In this document: piece by piece, positions 41,879 through 49,948 of the stretch
Layout: each line of letters starts with the position of its first letter
How positions within the stretch are numbered: position 1 is the first letter of the stretch
Virus record (IMG/VR): IMGVR_UViG_3300044833_000182
Location: 1 to 64,000 of that record
Reading direction: 5' to 3' (one strand)
Source of the DNA: a virus
Length of the DNA stretch: 64,000 bases
Position numbers and translations under genes: made by a program
Notes under the pieces: model-generated
Told to the model about the DNA's origin: nothing
Seen by the model: the letters and a program-made list of their open reading frames with translations, nothing else
Databases searched by the model: none

Positions 41879-42148
41879 ATGGCATGCCCCACATGTAATG
41901 CGACGATGGCAAACCTTGGCCTGGAAAGCGAACGCGTCTTCCACTGCGCGACGTGCGGGACGGTCAAGAGCGTGGACGCGAACGGATTCGAGAACGTGAC
42001 CGTTCCCGCACTCGTCGGCCGGGTGCGCGACTGTCTCAAGCAGTCCATCGCCGAGCCGCGCAGTTTCTCCGTCGCCGCGTGGTACTTCAGGGCGGCGTGC
42101 GAGGCGGCAGGCCTCGAGGTGGACGCTGTGAAGCAGGATTCACCGTGA
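41879..42148 (+). CDS. Small zinc-ribbon protein
   Basis: 89 residues. CPTCNATMANLG and FHCATCGTVKSVD supply a four-Cys zinc ribbon in the first 30 residues; the rest is helical. ATG 41879 follows AAAGGAGAAG. Followed immediately by the structured RNA candidate. Confidence 0.5.
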   Translation: MACPTCNATMANLGLESERVFHCATCGTVKSVDANGFENVTVPALVGRVRDCLKQSIAEPRSFSVAAWYFRAACEAAGLEVDAVKQDSP

Positions 42149-42154
42149 GACCAG

Positions 42155-42233
42155 CCGGCCGGACACGCCTTTTCATGAGGCGTTGGGGCGCACCCCGCAG
42201 ACGACTGGGCAACGTCTGCGGGCGTCCGGCTGG
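42155..42233 (+). ncRNA. Candidate structured RNA: compact three-way junction
   Basis: P1 pairs 42155-42164 with 42224-42233 (10 bp, one G-U). P2 ACGCCT (42165-42170)/AGGCGT (42178-42183) begins directly after P1; P3 CCCGCAGACG (42194-42203)/CGTCTGCGGG (42213-42222) ends one base before P1 closes. Loops are 7 and 9 nt. It lies between two genes, 7 bases after one stop and 27 bp before the next start. Could be a riboregulator, small RNA or processing signal; no known family recognised. Confidence 0.5.
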
Positions 42234-42259
42234 TGGATAGACGCCCGGAGGAAGCAACG

Positions 42260-42511
42260 ATGCCTGAAGACCCCATCGACCAGATCGCCCGCGAGCTTGG
42301 CCTGGGAGCCACGAACCGTTACCCACACGGCAAGAACGCCCCCGATGACGAGGGCGAACTGAGGGCTGGCGTCACGCTTCAGGACGAGTTCATCATCCTG
42401 GCGTTCGGCAAGCCGGTGTCATGGGTAAGCATGACGGCGGCGAATGCCCGAGAGATAGCGGCGCTATTGCTGAAGAAGGCTGACGCGCTGGACGTCGCAC
42501 GGCGAAACTGA
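42260..42511 (+). CDS. Hypothetical small protein
   Basis: 83 residues from ATG 42260 (GGAGGAAGC); an upstream GTG 42233 would overlap the RNA structure. DEFIILAFGKPVSWVSMTAA and AREIAALLLKKADALDV look like a compact fold. Unknown family. If the upstream RNA is regulatory, this is its first target. Confidence 0.5.
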   Translation: MPEDPIDQIARELGLGATNRYPHGKNAPDDEGELRAGVTLQDEFIILAFGKPVSWVSMTAANAREIAALLLKKADALDVARRN

Positions 42512-42541
42512 TCGCCCTTCACCCAACCGAAAGGACACACC

Positions 42542-42997
42542 ATGACCCTGAACGAACAGCCGCCGCTCGACGCCGACCGCTGGGATGACGCCGCCTACCG
42601 CGACGAACTGCTGCTGCGCGTGCTCCCGGAGTGTCTCTGGGACGACGCGAGCGGAGACTACTCCACGCCAGAGGAGGCGAACAAGCGCGCCGAAGACTTC
42701 GTCGCGGAGGCCATGCGCCGCCGGGCGGCAAGGCGCAAGAAGCGGCAGACGGACGCGACCGGCGCAGACGACTCGCCCAGCTTCATCGGCGCGGCCATCC
42801 ACCGGATCGACGGCGAGGAGCGGCGGCGCCGCCGGGACGCGCGGCCGGACGCCGTGGCGGCGAGGCAGCAACGCCGCCACCCGTCATGGACGCCGCGACA
42901 AGGTCCGAAGCCATCTCCCTGTCCGGGCAGGAAGCGCTCGACGCGCTTCTCCGCGACCGGGAACGGCACAAGGCGATCCGTCGTCAGGAGCCGCTGA
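42542..42997 (+). CDS. Hypothetical protein, possibly frameshifted at its end
   Basis: 151 residues. The N-terminus is acidic (ADRWDDAAYRDELLLRVLPE) and the middle basic (RRRAARRKKRQ). After about residue 105 the sequence turns into Arg/Pro-rich noise, while another frame (42886-43152) then looks coding. So the natural protein may be a fusion of the two, or the genes may overlap. Unknown family. Confidence 0.4.
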   Translation: MTLNEQPPLDADRWDDAAYRDELLLRVLPECLWDDASGDYSTPEEANKRAEDFVAEAMRRRAARRKKRQTDATGADDSPSFIGAAIHRIDGEERRRRRDARPDAVAARQQRRHPSWTPRQGPKPSPCPGRKRSTRFSATGNGTRRSVVRSR

Positions 42998-43152
42998 ACA
43001 GCGAGCCCGAGCCGGACGGCCGGTGTGCGGCGGGCGAGTGCGAAGTGATCGAAGTGGTGGACCAGCGGGAAGAGGCGTTACAGTTCCGAATCGTCGGTGG
43101 GGGCGAGCCCGAGAATATCCCGCACCACTATGAGGCAGACTTGCGGGACTGA
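42886..43152 (+). CDS. Hypothetical acidic protein or frame-shifted C-terminus
   Basis: 88 residues. MDAATRSEAISLSGQEALDAL is helical and the end is acidic (IVGGGEPENIPHHYEADLRD). Overlaps the previous gene in another frame by 112 bp and has no ribosome site, which suggests a frameshifted continuation. No family recognised. Confidence 0.4.
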   Translation: MDAATRSEAISLSGQEALDALLRDRERHKAIRRQEPLNSEPEPDGRCAAGECEVIEVVDQREEALQFRIVGGGEPENIPHHYEADLRD

Positions 43153-43297
43153 GTCACGAGGAAGCGCTACCTGCGGCGTGCCACATTCGCGGTTCCTAGG
43201 TTATCGCGTCATAGGCGTCAGCAGGAACCCCCGGACGCCCGCCCATAACGGCGGGGCCGCGTCGAGAGGCGCGCCGTAGCGACGGTCGGGGGACTTT

Positions 43298-43408
43298 GCC
43301 CCTGTGCATGGTGCATTCGACGAACTACTGCCGGTCTGGGCGCTGGGGCCGAAACCCCGTGCGACCCCATTCCGGCAGCGTTGATCGGGTTCGATTCCCG
43401 GCCGGGGC
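43298..43408 (+). other. tRNA 3'-end-like sequence (degenerate)
   Basis: TCGGG-TTCGATT-CCCGG (43385-43401) forms a perfect-looking T arm and CCGGGGC (43402-43408) an acceptor strand; GCCCCTG (43298-43304) can pair with it in 6 of 7 positions. The 80 nt between are too long and lack a D arm and a clear anticodon stem, so it is not a functional tRNA as seen. It may be a tRNA-like element or a leftover of another attachment site. Preceded by 145 bp with no gene. Confidence 0.3.
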
Positions 43409-43435
43409 CTGAACAGAACTACGGAGAAACCAGCT

Positions 43436-43978
43436 ATGGAACGCTCCCCACCCGACGCCCCCACGCTCTCCGACCTGGCCGGCCGCGCCCGCGAACTGGC
43501 CGACGCCCTCGCCGTGTCCCCGCCCTGCACGGAGGCGATAGCGGGGCGGGCGTCGTGCCTCTCTCTGAAGGAACAGGAGTGGCGGCGATTCCGAGACCTG
43601 CGCAACGTCCCCTCCCTGACGCTCTACCGCCGGTTCGGCGAGCACGACCTCTGCCAGCCGTGCCGCGCCTACTGGTTCGCCCGCCGCTGCGAGATGGTGG
43701 TGCAAGAGATGCTTGACGCCGCGCCGCCGCCAGAAGCGCCGGCCGTTGCGCCGCCCGCGTTCGACCCGGCAGCGTGGTTCCAGCAGACGCGGCCGGGGTT
43801 TCCCGTCGCCTGCTTGGGGGCGGTAATGGTTCTCCCCGCGATGACCGATTGCCCTCTCGGCTCCCTCGTCCCGCTGGCAGAGTGGCTCCTGGAGCAGCGG
43901 CCGGATTTAGAGGGGGCGATTCACACGGCCGTGCTGGAGCTGACGCGGAATGAGGATTTGAACGCGGCGGGGTGCTGA
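43436..43978 (+). CDS. Hypothetical protein with Cys motif
   Basis: 180 residues. Two pairs, CTEAIAGRASC and DLCQPCRAYW, and a Pro-rich middle (APPPEAPAVAPPAFDP). The first half is helical. No family recognised. Confidence 0.45.
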   Translation: MERSPPDAPTLSDLAGRARELADALAVSPPCTEAIAGRASCLSLKEQEWRRFRDLRNVPSLTLYRRFGEHDLCQPCRAYWFARRCEMVVQEMLDAAPPPEAPAVAPPAFDPAAWFQQTRPGFPVACLGAVMVLPAMTDCPLGSLVPLAEWLLEQRPDLEGAIHTAVLELTRNEDLNAAGC

Positions 43979-44046
43979 GGATGAGGGGATGCGAGGAGAT
44001 TGAAAGCAGACGAGAATTTGGGCGGATATAGCGGAAGGAGATCCAG

Positions 44047-44607
44047 ATGACGAAAAAGGCAAGTCCGAAAAAGGCGAGTCGCCGCGTAAGCGTGAGCGAC
44101 CGTGCCAGCGAAATCATTCAGAGGACGTGGGGGGATGTCCCCGTTCTCGATGCCACGGAGAATTTGCGCGTATTCATTCTTCCGGAAGACACGGTCGGCG
44201 CAGTCCGAAAAGATCCTGGATGCTGCGTCTTCGCGCGTGCATGCCAACGCACCTTTGGGGCAACAAAGGTTCTCTTTTTCCGCTCCGTTGCCTACGTCGA
44301 ACTTCCCGACGACGCGGGCAAGAAGCGGGTCGAGAGGTTTACCATGACCCCGGGCATGCGCAAACTCGTCGAGGCGTTCGATGCGGGGAAAAGCGTGATT
44401 CCCGAGGGTGGCTTCCTGCTGAAAGCACCTACTTACAGCAGGACCTTTGAACACTCCCGCGCCAAGAAAACCGCACAGCGGGAGCGGCAGAAGTTGCTCG
44501 GCAAGGCAGAACGAAAAGGCAACGCGGGCTCTGGCAGATACGAAGACGCTCCGCTCGTCGTTGATCTTTCTGTCCGTTCAGGTACGGGAGCCGTCCATTT
44601 CTCCTAG
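44047..44607 (+). CDS. Hypothetical basic protein
   Basis: 186 residues. The Lys/Ser/Arg start (MTKKASPKKASRRVSVSDRA) and an alpha/beta body (GCCVFARACQRTFGATKVLF; VAYVELPDDAGKKRVERFTM) are seen. The type occurs in planctomycete phages to my memory, but I cannot name a function. Ribosome site GGAAGGAG. Confidence 0.45.
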   Translation: MTKKASPKKASRRVSVSDRASEIIQRTWGDVPVLDATENLRVFILPEDTVGAVRKDPGCCVFARACQRTFGATKVLFFRSVAYVELPDDAGKKRVERFTMTPGMRKLVEAFDAGKSVIPEGGFLLKAPTYSRTFEHSRAKKTAQRERQKLLGKAERKGNAGSGRYEDAPLVVDLSVRSGTGAVHFS

Positions 44608-44649
44608 AAGGACGGTTCGCCCGGATGCTGAACACAGGAGACCGGCACG

Positions 44650-44832
44650 ATGCCCACACTCACCCGATGGACGCCCTTCGCGGCAGGCGTCTGCAAAAAG
44701 CTCAGGCGCTGGCTGCTGTTCGCAGCCGGCATGCTGCTGGGGACTTTGGAAGCCACCCTCTGGCTAGGCGAGTACGAGTTGCTCGCGGCGGCGCTGATGT
44801 TGATGGAAGCGGCGGTGGGAGAGACCTACTAA
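44650..44832 (+). CDS. Small membrane protein
   Basis: 60 residues; the C-terminal 35 (LLFAAGMLLGTLEATLWLG; LLAAALMLMEAAV) form one or two hydrophobic helices, behind a basic start (KKLRR). Could be a small early membrane peptide; a holin is possible but this is not the lysis region. Confidence 0.45.
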   Translation: MPTLTRWTPFAAGVCKKLRRWLLFAAGMLLGTLEATLWLGEYELLAAALMLMEAAVGETY

Positions 44833-44853
44833 CGCCCTGAAGAGAAAACGCTG

Positions 44854-45432
44854 ATGCTCGCCGCCGAAGAAGACGCCCTGATCCGCCTCCACTGGCCTCT
44901 GGCCCGCCTCCTGGCTGGCAAGCACGGTCGCGGCCGTCTGCGCTCCGACGACGGCGAGCGCCTCAGCGACGCCCTGCTTGGCCTGCTTCGCGCCGTCCGC
45001 ACTCACCGCCCGCACTGGTTGCACCTGCACGCCTGGATCGAACGAAAGGTTAGAGGCGCTCTCCTCGACGGCGACCGCGAGCGGAGCGTGATGTCACGGT
45101 CACTGACGAAAGAAGTTGTCGCCGGCCGTCGCGAGGCCCTTCACCCTGCGACGAGACAGGAATTGCCTGATGGGATTTTCAGTCTGCCTGACTGCCGTGA
45201 GGAGGCTCCCGATGCTTCCCTCGTGCGCCGGGACCTGCTTGGCCGCCTGCTGCGCGACCTCAGCGTCAGCGAGCGCTCGACGGTTGAGCGCTATTACCTC
45301 GACGGTCTGACCCACGCGCAGATTGCAGCGGCGGACAGTCTCTCTCGGACGGGCGTCTTGCGGCGTCTCACTGATCTGATGCAGCAGTTGCGCGAGAAGG
45401 CCGCGCTGCTGGCCGAACGGGAGAAACGCTGA
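44854..45432 (+). CDS. Sigma-70-like factor
   Basis: 192 residues. Early region DALIRLHWPLARLLAGKH (region 2.1-like), LLRAVRTHRPHWLHLHAW..KVRGALLD (2.3-2.4-like) and near the end LRDLSVSERSTVERYYLDGL, THAQIAAADSLSRTGVLRRL (region 4 HTH). Short sigma of ECF type. It probably turns on a set of phage promoters; I see no anti-sigma gene next to it. The stop overlaps the next start (TGATG). Confidence 0.65.
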   Translation: MLAAEEDALIRLHWPLARLLAGKHGRGRLRSDDGERLSDALLGLLRAVRTHRPHWLHLHAWIERKVRGALLDGDRERSVMSRSLTKEVVAGRREALHPATRQELPDGIFSLPDCREEAPDASLVRRDLLGRLLRDLSVSERSTVERYYLDGLTHAQIAAADSLSRTGVLRRLTDLMQQLREKAALLAEREKR

Positions 45433-46049
45433 TGCCCGCCGCCGACTTGGCCCGCCGTTCCACCTGCCGCCCGGGACTGACGAGCCGCAGCTACCGCCGG
45501 GAGCACCCGTCGAAGGCGCTGGCCCCGGCCAGCGATTGCTGCCTGCTGGACGCGGCCCGACAGGAGAGGATCGCCCAGCACGCCGCCCGCCGCCGAGAGG
45601 GAATTGCCGTGACGCGACAATCGATCCTCGCCGAAGTGTCTGCCGAACGCGACCGTCAGGACCGCGACTACGGCGCCAGGCATGATGACGGCCTTCAGCG
45701 AAACGACTGGTCTGCCATCGCCGCCCGTCATCTCGGGCTCGCTTCCAGCGACGGCGCGGAGACGGACGCCGACCGCTGGCGTCGCCAACTCATCCGCCTC
45801 GCAGCCGTTGCCGTGGCCGCCATCGAGTCAGCCGACCGCAAGGGCCAATCTCACCCGGAACTGGCGGCACGATTGCAGGCGCTCGCCGATCAGCACTGCG
45901 AGCCCGTGTTGCTGCTGGCGGACGGTGCGCCCGGGATGGAGTACCGGTCGCGCACTCCCTACGGCGTGTTGCTGAGTCAGGCGAGCGGGTGGGAGAAGGC
46001 AAATCAGATGAGGACGATTGAGCCAACGAAAATGGAGGGCGTCTCGTGA
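45432..46049 (+). CDS. Conserved phage protein (ERDRQ..HDD family)
   Basis: 205 residues. SILAEVSAERDRQDRDYGA, HDDGLQRNDWSAIAARHLG and WRRQLIRLAAVAVAAIESAD follow a common phage pattern (E-R-x-R-Q...H-D-D), loosely similar to MazG/NTP pyrophosphohydrolase-like proteins. The first 60 residues are low complexity, so the real start may be an internal GTG near 45609. Function inferred only. Confidence 0.5.
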   Translation: MPAADLARRSTCRPGLTSRSYRREHPSKALAPASDCCLLDAARQERIAQHAARRREGIAVTRQSILAEVSAERDRQDRDYGARHDDGLQRNDWSAIAARHLGLASSDGAETDADRWRRQLIRLAAVAVAAIESADRKGQSHPELAARLQALADQHCEPVLLLADGAPGMEYRSRTPYGVLLSQASGWEKANQMRTIEPTKMEGVS

Positions 46050-46570
46050 AACGCTGCCTTATTTACAGAGGCTTGCCGGGCGCCGGAAAAAGTACGGCGG
46101 TTCGCTGGCGTCGAGCATCCCTCGCCTGGGACGGCGTCGAGTTCGTGGTTTGCTCTTCAGACGATCACTTCATCGGGCCCGACGGCGTCTATCGCTTCGC
46201 GCTCGCCGAGTTGCCTGATGCTCACGCCGCATGTCAGCAGAAATGCCTGGACGCAATGGCCCGGGGCGTCAGCGTGGTCCTGATCGACAACACCAACGTC
46301 ACCGCGAGGGAGTGCAGGCCATACGTCGATCTCGCTCAGCGGTACGGCTACACCGTGGAGTTCGTCGAGCCCAGCACGCCGTGGGCGTTCGACCTGACGG
46401 AGTTGAGCAACCGCAACACGCACGGCGTTCCCTTGGCGACCCTCCAGCGGATGCTGTCGCGATGGGTTCCCGACATGACCGTGGAGAAGGCGCTGACGGC
46501 CGACCCCGCGCCTGGGAAGCCGACCAACGATGAACGATGCGCCGATCTCGCCCGGGAGGTGCGGAAATGA
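46046..46570 (+). CDS. P-loop kinase (AAA_33 / polynucleotide-kinase type)
   Basis: 174 residues from GTG 46046. YRGLPGAGKSTAVRW is a Walker A motif; VVCSSDDHFIGPDGVY, then VVLIDNTNVTARECRPYVDL are the Walker B-like and sensor regions of the AAA_33 kinase family. Such enzymes phosphorylate nucleic acid ends or small molecules, and many phages carry them for RNA/DNA repair. Confidence 0.7.
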   Translation: MKRCLIYRGLPGAGKSTAVRWRRASLAWDGVEFVVCSSDDHFIGPDGVYRFALAELPDAHAACQQKCLDAMARGVSVVLIDNTNVTARECRPYVDLAQRYGYTVEFVEPSTPWAFDLTELSNRNTHGVPLATLQRMLSRWVPDMTVEKALTADPAPGKPTNDERCADLAREVRK

Positions 46571-46857
46571 GCAAATCCCTCAACCTCGACCGCCTCTCCC
46601 CTGACGACCTGCGCCGTCTGGTTGTCGTCCTGATCAGCCGCCTCGACCAGGCCCGCATGGGCGAACGCGACGCCGGACGCAGTGCGACCAGGGCGACGCT
46701 GCAAGCCGCGGCAGCACTGGCAAACGAGCGGCGAGCGGTGCAGGAGACGATCGAAGCGGTTCGCGGCGAGCGGGACGCTCTGCGCTGGGCGGCGGAGGCG
46801 GAGCGGGAGGTGCGGGGGCTGCGATGGATGCTGAAGCAAGAGAGGAGGAGAAAGTGA
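46567..46857 (+). CDS. Hypothetical coiled-coil protein
   Basis: 96 residues starting at ATG 46567 in an ATGA overlap. Helical and charged (SPDDLRRLVVVLISRLDQA; WAAEAEREVRGLRWMLKQER). No family recognised. Confidence 0.45.
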   Translation: MSKSLNLDRLSPDDLRRLVVVLISRLDQARMGERDAGRSATRATLQAAAALANERRAVQETIEAVRGERDALRWAAEAEREVRGLRWMLKQERRRK

Positions 46858-47075
46858 GCTACAACCGCGAGAGCCTGATTCCGTTCTCAACCTGGAAACA
46901 CGTCGTGACCGGGTCGTTTTACACCGTCTTCGGCATTGCCTCCTGCTCCACGAACGGGCCGCGCGAAGGAGTGGAGGAATCCGTGGTCTACGTCAGCCAC
47001 ACATACGATGGGTTGCTCTACCGCGAACTCAGCGAATTCACCGATGGCAGATTTGAGCCGGTTACGCCCACCTGA
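46854..47075 (+). CDS. DUF1653-type protein
   Basis: 73 residues starting at GTG 46854 (GTGA overlap, AGGAGGAG upstream). FSTWKHVVTGSFYTVFGIAS, then VVYVSHTYDGLLYRELSEF and FEPV match DUF1653: a short beta domain of unknown role that is common in phages. Confidence 0.6.
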   Translation: MSYNRESLIPFSTWKHVVTGSFYTVFGIASCSTNGPREGVEESVVYVSHTYDGLLYRELSEFTDGRFEPVTPT

Positions 47076-47174
47076 AGCCGCGGCCGGCGGCGGGTGTGCG
47101 GGCGCTCGCTCGTTGCGGACAACATCGCTGGGCTCGCGCCCGATGGCCGGCCGTGAACGGATCTGGAGGGGAAA

Positions 47175-47780
47175 ATGATCAGCTTGATTGTTGCCATGAC
47201 CAAACGCGGCGTCATCGGGGACAGCGGCCGAATCCCCTGGCACTGTCCGCCGGACCTGAAGCGGTTCCGTGATCTCACGATGGAAAAGGCTGTCGTCTTC
47301 GGTCGCAAGACGTGGGAGAGCATCAGCAAGCCGCTTCCCGGACGGCGCGTCTGGGTCCTCACGCATCGACCGGACCTGTACGAGACGGCAACGGCCGACG
47401 ACCCGGATTACTTCGGACATCTATGGGAGCAATTGGTGCATCTGGGCGCTGGTTGGCCGGAGGTGCTGATCTGCGGCGGCGCGTCGGTGTACCGGCAGGC
47501 GCTCGCTCTGACCACGCAACTCGGGGGAATCGACTGGAAGAAAGCGCCGCCGATGGTGACGCGGATGTATCTCACGGAGTTGGACGCCGACGTTCCCGGT
47601 AGCGTCTTCTTCCCGCCGTGGGACCGCGGCGTGTGGCGAGTGATCTCGTCGGAGCGGTGTGAGGGCGACGGGCCGAACGCGATGCCGCACACGTTCAGCG
47701 TCCTGGAACGTTCCGGGAGAGCGGTTCCCCCGGGCTCTTCGCCCGCAACCTCCTTGTCAGAGGGCGCGCCTATGGGCTGA
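47175..47780 (+). CDS. folA: Dihydrofolate reductase
   Basis: 201 residues. MISLIVAMTKRGVIGDSGRI, PWHCPPDLKRFRDLTMEKA, VVFGRKTWESI, and EVLICGGASVYRQAL are the DHFR motifs; the PWHCPPDLKRF part holds the catalytic acid position. The C-terminus (residues 170-201) is disordered. Reduces dihydrofolate for thymidylate synthesis, likely boosting phage DNA synthesis. GGAGGGG ribosome site. Confidence 0.88.
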   Translation: MISLIVAMTKRGVIGDSGRIPWHCPPDLKRFRDLTMEKAVVFGRKTWESISKPLPGRRVWVLTHRPDLYETATADDPDYFGHLWEQLVHLGAGWPEVLICGGASVYRQALALTTQLGGIDWKKAPPMVTRMYLTELDADVPGSVFFPPWDRGVWRVISSERCEGDGPNAMPHTFSVLERSGRAVPPGSSPATSLSEGAPMG

Positions 47781-47868
47781 CGTGATAGTGAAGGCAGGTT
47801 GGGGCGCGGCGGCGTCTGCTGGCAATCGAACGCCGCCGCGCGTTTCGCCCGGGAAAGGAGCATCGACG

Positions 47869-48081
47869 ATGGAAGACAACAAAGATCCTCAGGGGTGTTT
47901 CTACTGCTGCCTCGCCGCGGTGCATGTCTGCTCTGGGTCCGGCGGCTGCGGCAAGCCGATCTGCGTCGTTCACAGCCAGCCTTACGATGGGGGCGGCGGC
48001 TGGCGGTGCCAGACGATTCTGACGCCAGCAGCTGAACTGGCGGTCACGCCCGCCAGCGAGGATGACGGTTCGCCTGACTGA
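47869..48081 (+). CDS. Cys-rich small protein
   Basis: 70 residues from ATG 47869 behind AAAGGAG. GCFYCCLAAVHVCSGSGGCG and KPICVVHSQ carry several Cys and a His likely to bind zinc. Unknown role. Confidence 0.45.
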   Translation: MEDNKDPQGCFYCCLAAVHVCSGSGGCGKPICVVHSQPYDGGGGWRCQTILTPAAELAVTPASEDDGSPD

Positions 48082-48094
48082 GAGAGGAGACGCG

Positions 48095-48286
48095 ATGAAG
48101 GCATACACCTGTACGCAAGCCGAGCCCTGTCCGGAGAAGCGCGCCAAGGCGGAGACTCCCGCGGGGCATCTGTTCATCGTGAACCATCCCGACGCCGCGA
48201 AAATGGAAGTCATGGAAACGGACGGCAAGGGCGCAGAACACAAGCGCATGGCGAATGTGTGTCCCCACTGCCGGGAAATCTGGTGA
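48095..48286 (+). CDS. Small zinc-binding-like protein
   Basis: 63 residues. CTQAEPCPEKRA at the start and VCPHCREIW at the end could form one zinc site. ATG 48095 after AGAGGAGA. Unknown function. Confidence 0.45.
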   Translation: MKAYTCTQAEPCPEKRAKAETPAGHLFIVNHPDAAKMEVMETDGKGAEHKRMANVCPHCREIW

Positions 48287-48297
48287 GGAGCGACCCC

Positions 48298-48462
48298 ATG
48301 AAGAAGCACATCTTGCACTTCGCCCAGCTCCGCCACCGCGGCGAGCGCATCCACCCCCGGCACCGGCGGGATCGGGCGTTGTGGCGGGTGGTGCTGCGGG
48401 TGGTGCTGCGGGCGGTGGCGCCGCTGGTACGGCTACGGAAGGAGGAACAATCATGGGCATGA
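48298..48462 (+). CDS. Basic small peptide
   Basis: 54 residues, mostly Arg and hydrophobic (RRDRALWRVVLRVVLRAVAP). Might be a short membrane-active or RNA-binding peptide, or a low-complexity ORF. Overlaps the next gene. Confidence 0.3.
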   Translation: MKKHILHFAQLRHRGERIHPRHRRDRALWRVVLRVVLRAVAPLVRLRKEEQSWA

Positions 48463-48731
48463 ACCCTGAACAGCGAGCAACGGTGTACGCGGACAAGATC
48501 GCCCAATCCTTCGGGATGGACAACAAGGACCGCAAGGAGGTGTATCTGCTGTTCCTCGAAGCACTCAAGGCGCAACAGGCGGACGCAATGCAGCCGCTGG
48601 TAACGATCCGCGACATTGCCCGCGAAGCGCCCGAAGGCGAACACGGCAGCGCGGACGAGGTTGTGGCCCGGTTGGGGGAGATTGCCCGCGACGCCCTGCG
48701 GCAGACGCTGGATCTGGAGGGGGACGCCTGA
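48453..48731 (+). CDS. Hypothetical helical protein
   Basis: 92 residues from ATG 48453 with AAGGAGGAA. Helical (EQRATVYADKIAQSFGMDN; DKIAQ; RDIAREAPEGEHGSADEV). No family recognised. Confidence 0.5.
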   Translation: MGMNPEQRATVYADKIAQSFGMDNKDRKEVYLLFLEALKAQQADAMQPLVTIRDIAREAPEGEHGSADEVVARLGEIARDALRQTLDLEGDA

Positions 48732-49144
48732 TGATGACCCAGAACGATTGGGACCGCCTACAAACCATGATCCGAGAGGAGTTGGCGCGCGACGGCAAAC
48801 TGCGGGTGGACGTGGACGTTCTCTCCGCCCTCATCGGCGAGAAGCTCGCCCCCGTCGTCGCCGGCGCCGTGGCCGTCATGCAGGAAATGCGCGAGCGTGA
48901 CCGGAAGGCCGCAGGACACCGCGCCGCCCTGGAGCGAATCAGACTCCATGCCAACATCGGCGAACCATACTCCGCTGATGTCGCCCGGGAGGCGCTCGCC
49001 GGCACCAGCGAGAAACCAGCCGACCCCTGCCGCACCGCCCTGGAGCGCATTGCCCGTGAGTGCGGGGCGAGCCCGCAAGAGGCTACCGGCGTGCTGGCGG
49101 CGCGGATTGCAGGGGAAGCGCTGAAGCAGGAGGAAACGACGTGA
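48731..49144 (+). CDS. Hypothetical coiled-coil-like protein
   Basis: 137 residues. Two Ala/Glu/Arg-rich repeat-like helices, RAALERIRLHANIGEPYSAD and RTALERIARECGASPQEATG, suggest an internal duplication. Unknown family. Coupled to both neighbours. Confidence 0.5.
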   Translation: MMTQNDWDRLQTMIREELARDGKLRVDVDVLSALIGEKLAPVVAGAVAVMQEMRERDRKAAGHRAALERIRLHANIGEPYSADVAREALAGTSEKPADPCRTALERIARECGASPQEATGVLAARIAGEALKQEETT

Positions 49145-49845
49145 TCCGCACCGTGGGAGACGAGTTGCTGCAAGCGATCCGCGAAGAACCTGGCGTCGAT
49201 GCGCCGCGGATGATCTACGCCGACTGGCTGGAAGAGAACGGCGGGGACGCCGACCGCGCCGCCTTCATCCGCCTGTGCTGCATCAAGGGACGGTCCATGC
49301 TGCCCGTTGCGGCCGGGAAGATGCTCGACGCGCACGCGGACAAGTGGCTGCTGGAGCCGCTGGAGAAGCTGACCGGGCTGCCGATGATGGTTGGCTGGAG
49401 GAAGGGGCGCAGGTTGGCCTTGCGCGTCACAGGCGGGGGCAGCGTGAACGCCTGGGCAATCCTGAACTACCGTCGCGGGTTCGTCGCTGACGCGACGTTC
49501 TACACAATCAAGCAGGCGTACTACCTCGCCGGGGCGGTTATGGCGATCGAGCCAACGGCCGTCTGCCGCTTCGCCCATTCGCAAGCATTACCGTGCGGTT
49601 CATGGCATATCGACTGCCGGACGTTCATGGAGCCGCCGCCACTCGTCCCGCGCCCGTGGGAGCGCTTTTACGCGGAGTGGTTCGACCTGCTTGCCGGGTT
49701 CGAGGGGACTTCGGACGGCCACAAGCACTACATCCGCCAGTCGCGCGAGTCCCCGCAGCAGTGGCGCGACCGGGCGCATGGCGCCGCCGACGCGGCCTTG
49801 ACGGCGCTGGCACGGCAGAAGGCGGCGATGCTGTCGGCCGATTGA
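49141..49845 (+). CDS. TIGR02996-domain protein
   Basis: 234 residues from GTG 49141 (GTGA overlap). The first 45 residues carry the classic TIGR02996 pattern: LLQAIREEPGVDAPRMIYAD then WLEENGGDADRAAFIRLCC. The remainder is a mixed region (LNYRRGFVADATFYTIKQAY). TIGR02996 is much expanded in Gemmata and Zavarzinella relatives, and its presence is the clearest lineage signal here. Function unknown. Confidence 0.75.
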   Translation: MIRTVGDELLQAIREEPGVDAPRMIYADWLEENGGDADRAAFIRLCCIKGRSMLPVAAGKMLDAHADKWLLEPLEKLTGLPMMVGWRKGRRLALRVTGGGSVNAWAILNYRRGFVADATFYTIKQAYYLAGAVMAIEPTAVCRFAHSQALPCGSWHIDCRTFMEPPPLVPRPWERFYAEWFDLLAGFEGTSDGHKHYIRQSRESPQQWRDRAHGAADAALTALARQKAAMLSAD

Positions 49846-49948
49846 ACCACCCTTCCCCGGCGTGCGGCTTGTCGCCGCCGTCCCGCACTCGTTGGGCGCT
49901 TGCGCTGGGCCGGGAGAGGGGGACTTTCGCCAGTGAAGGAGGAACGCG

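Noticed and set aside
44650-44832. Holin
   Set aside because: It is hydrophobic, but it lies between early genes with no endolysin nearby; no lysis cassette was recognised in the window.
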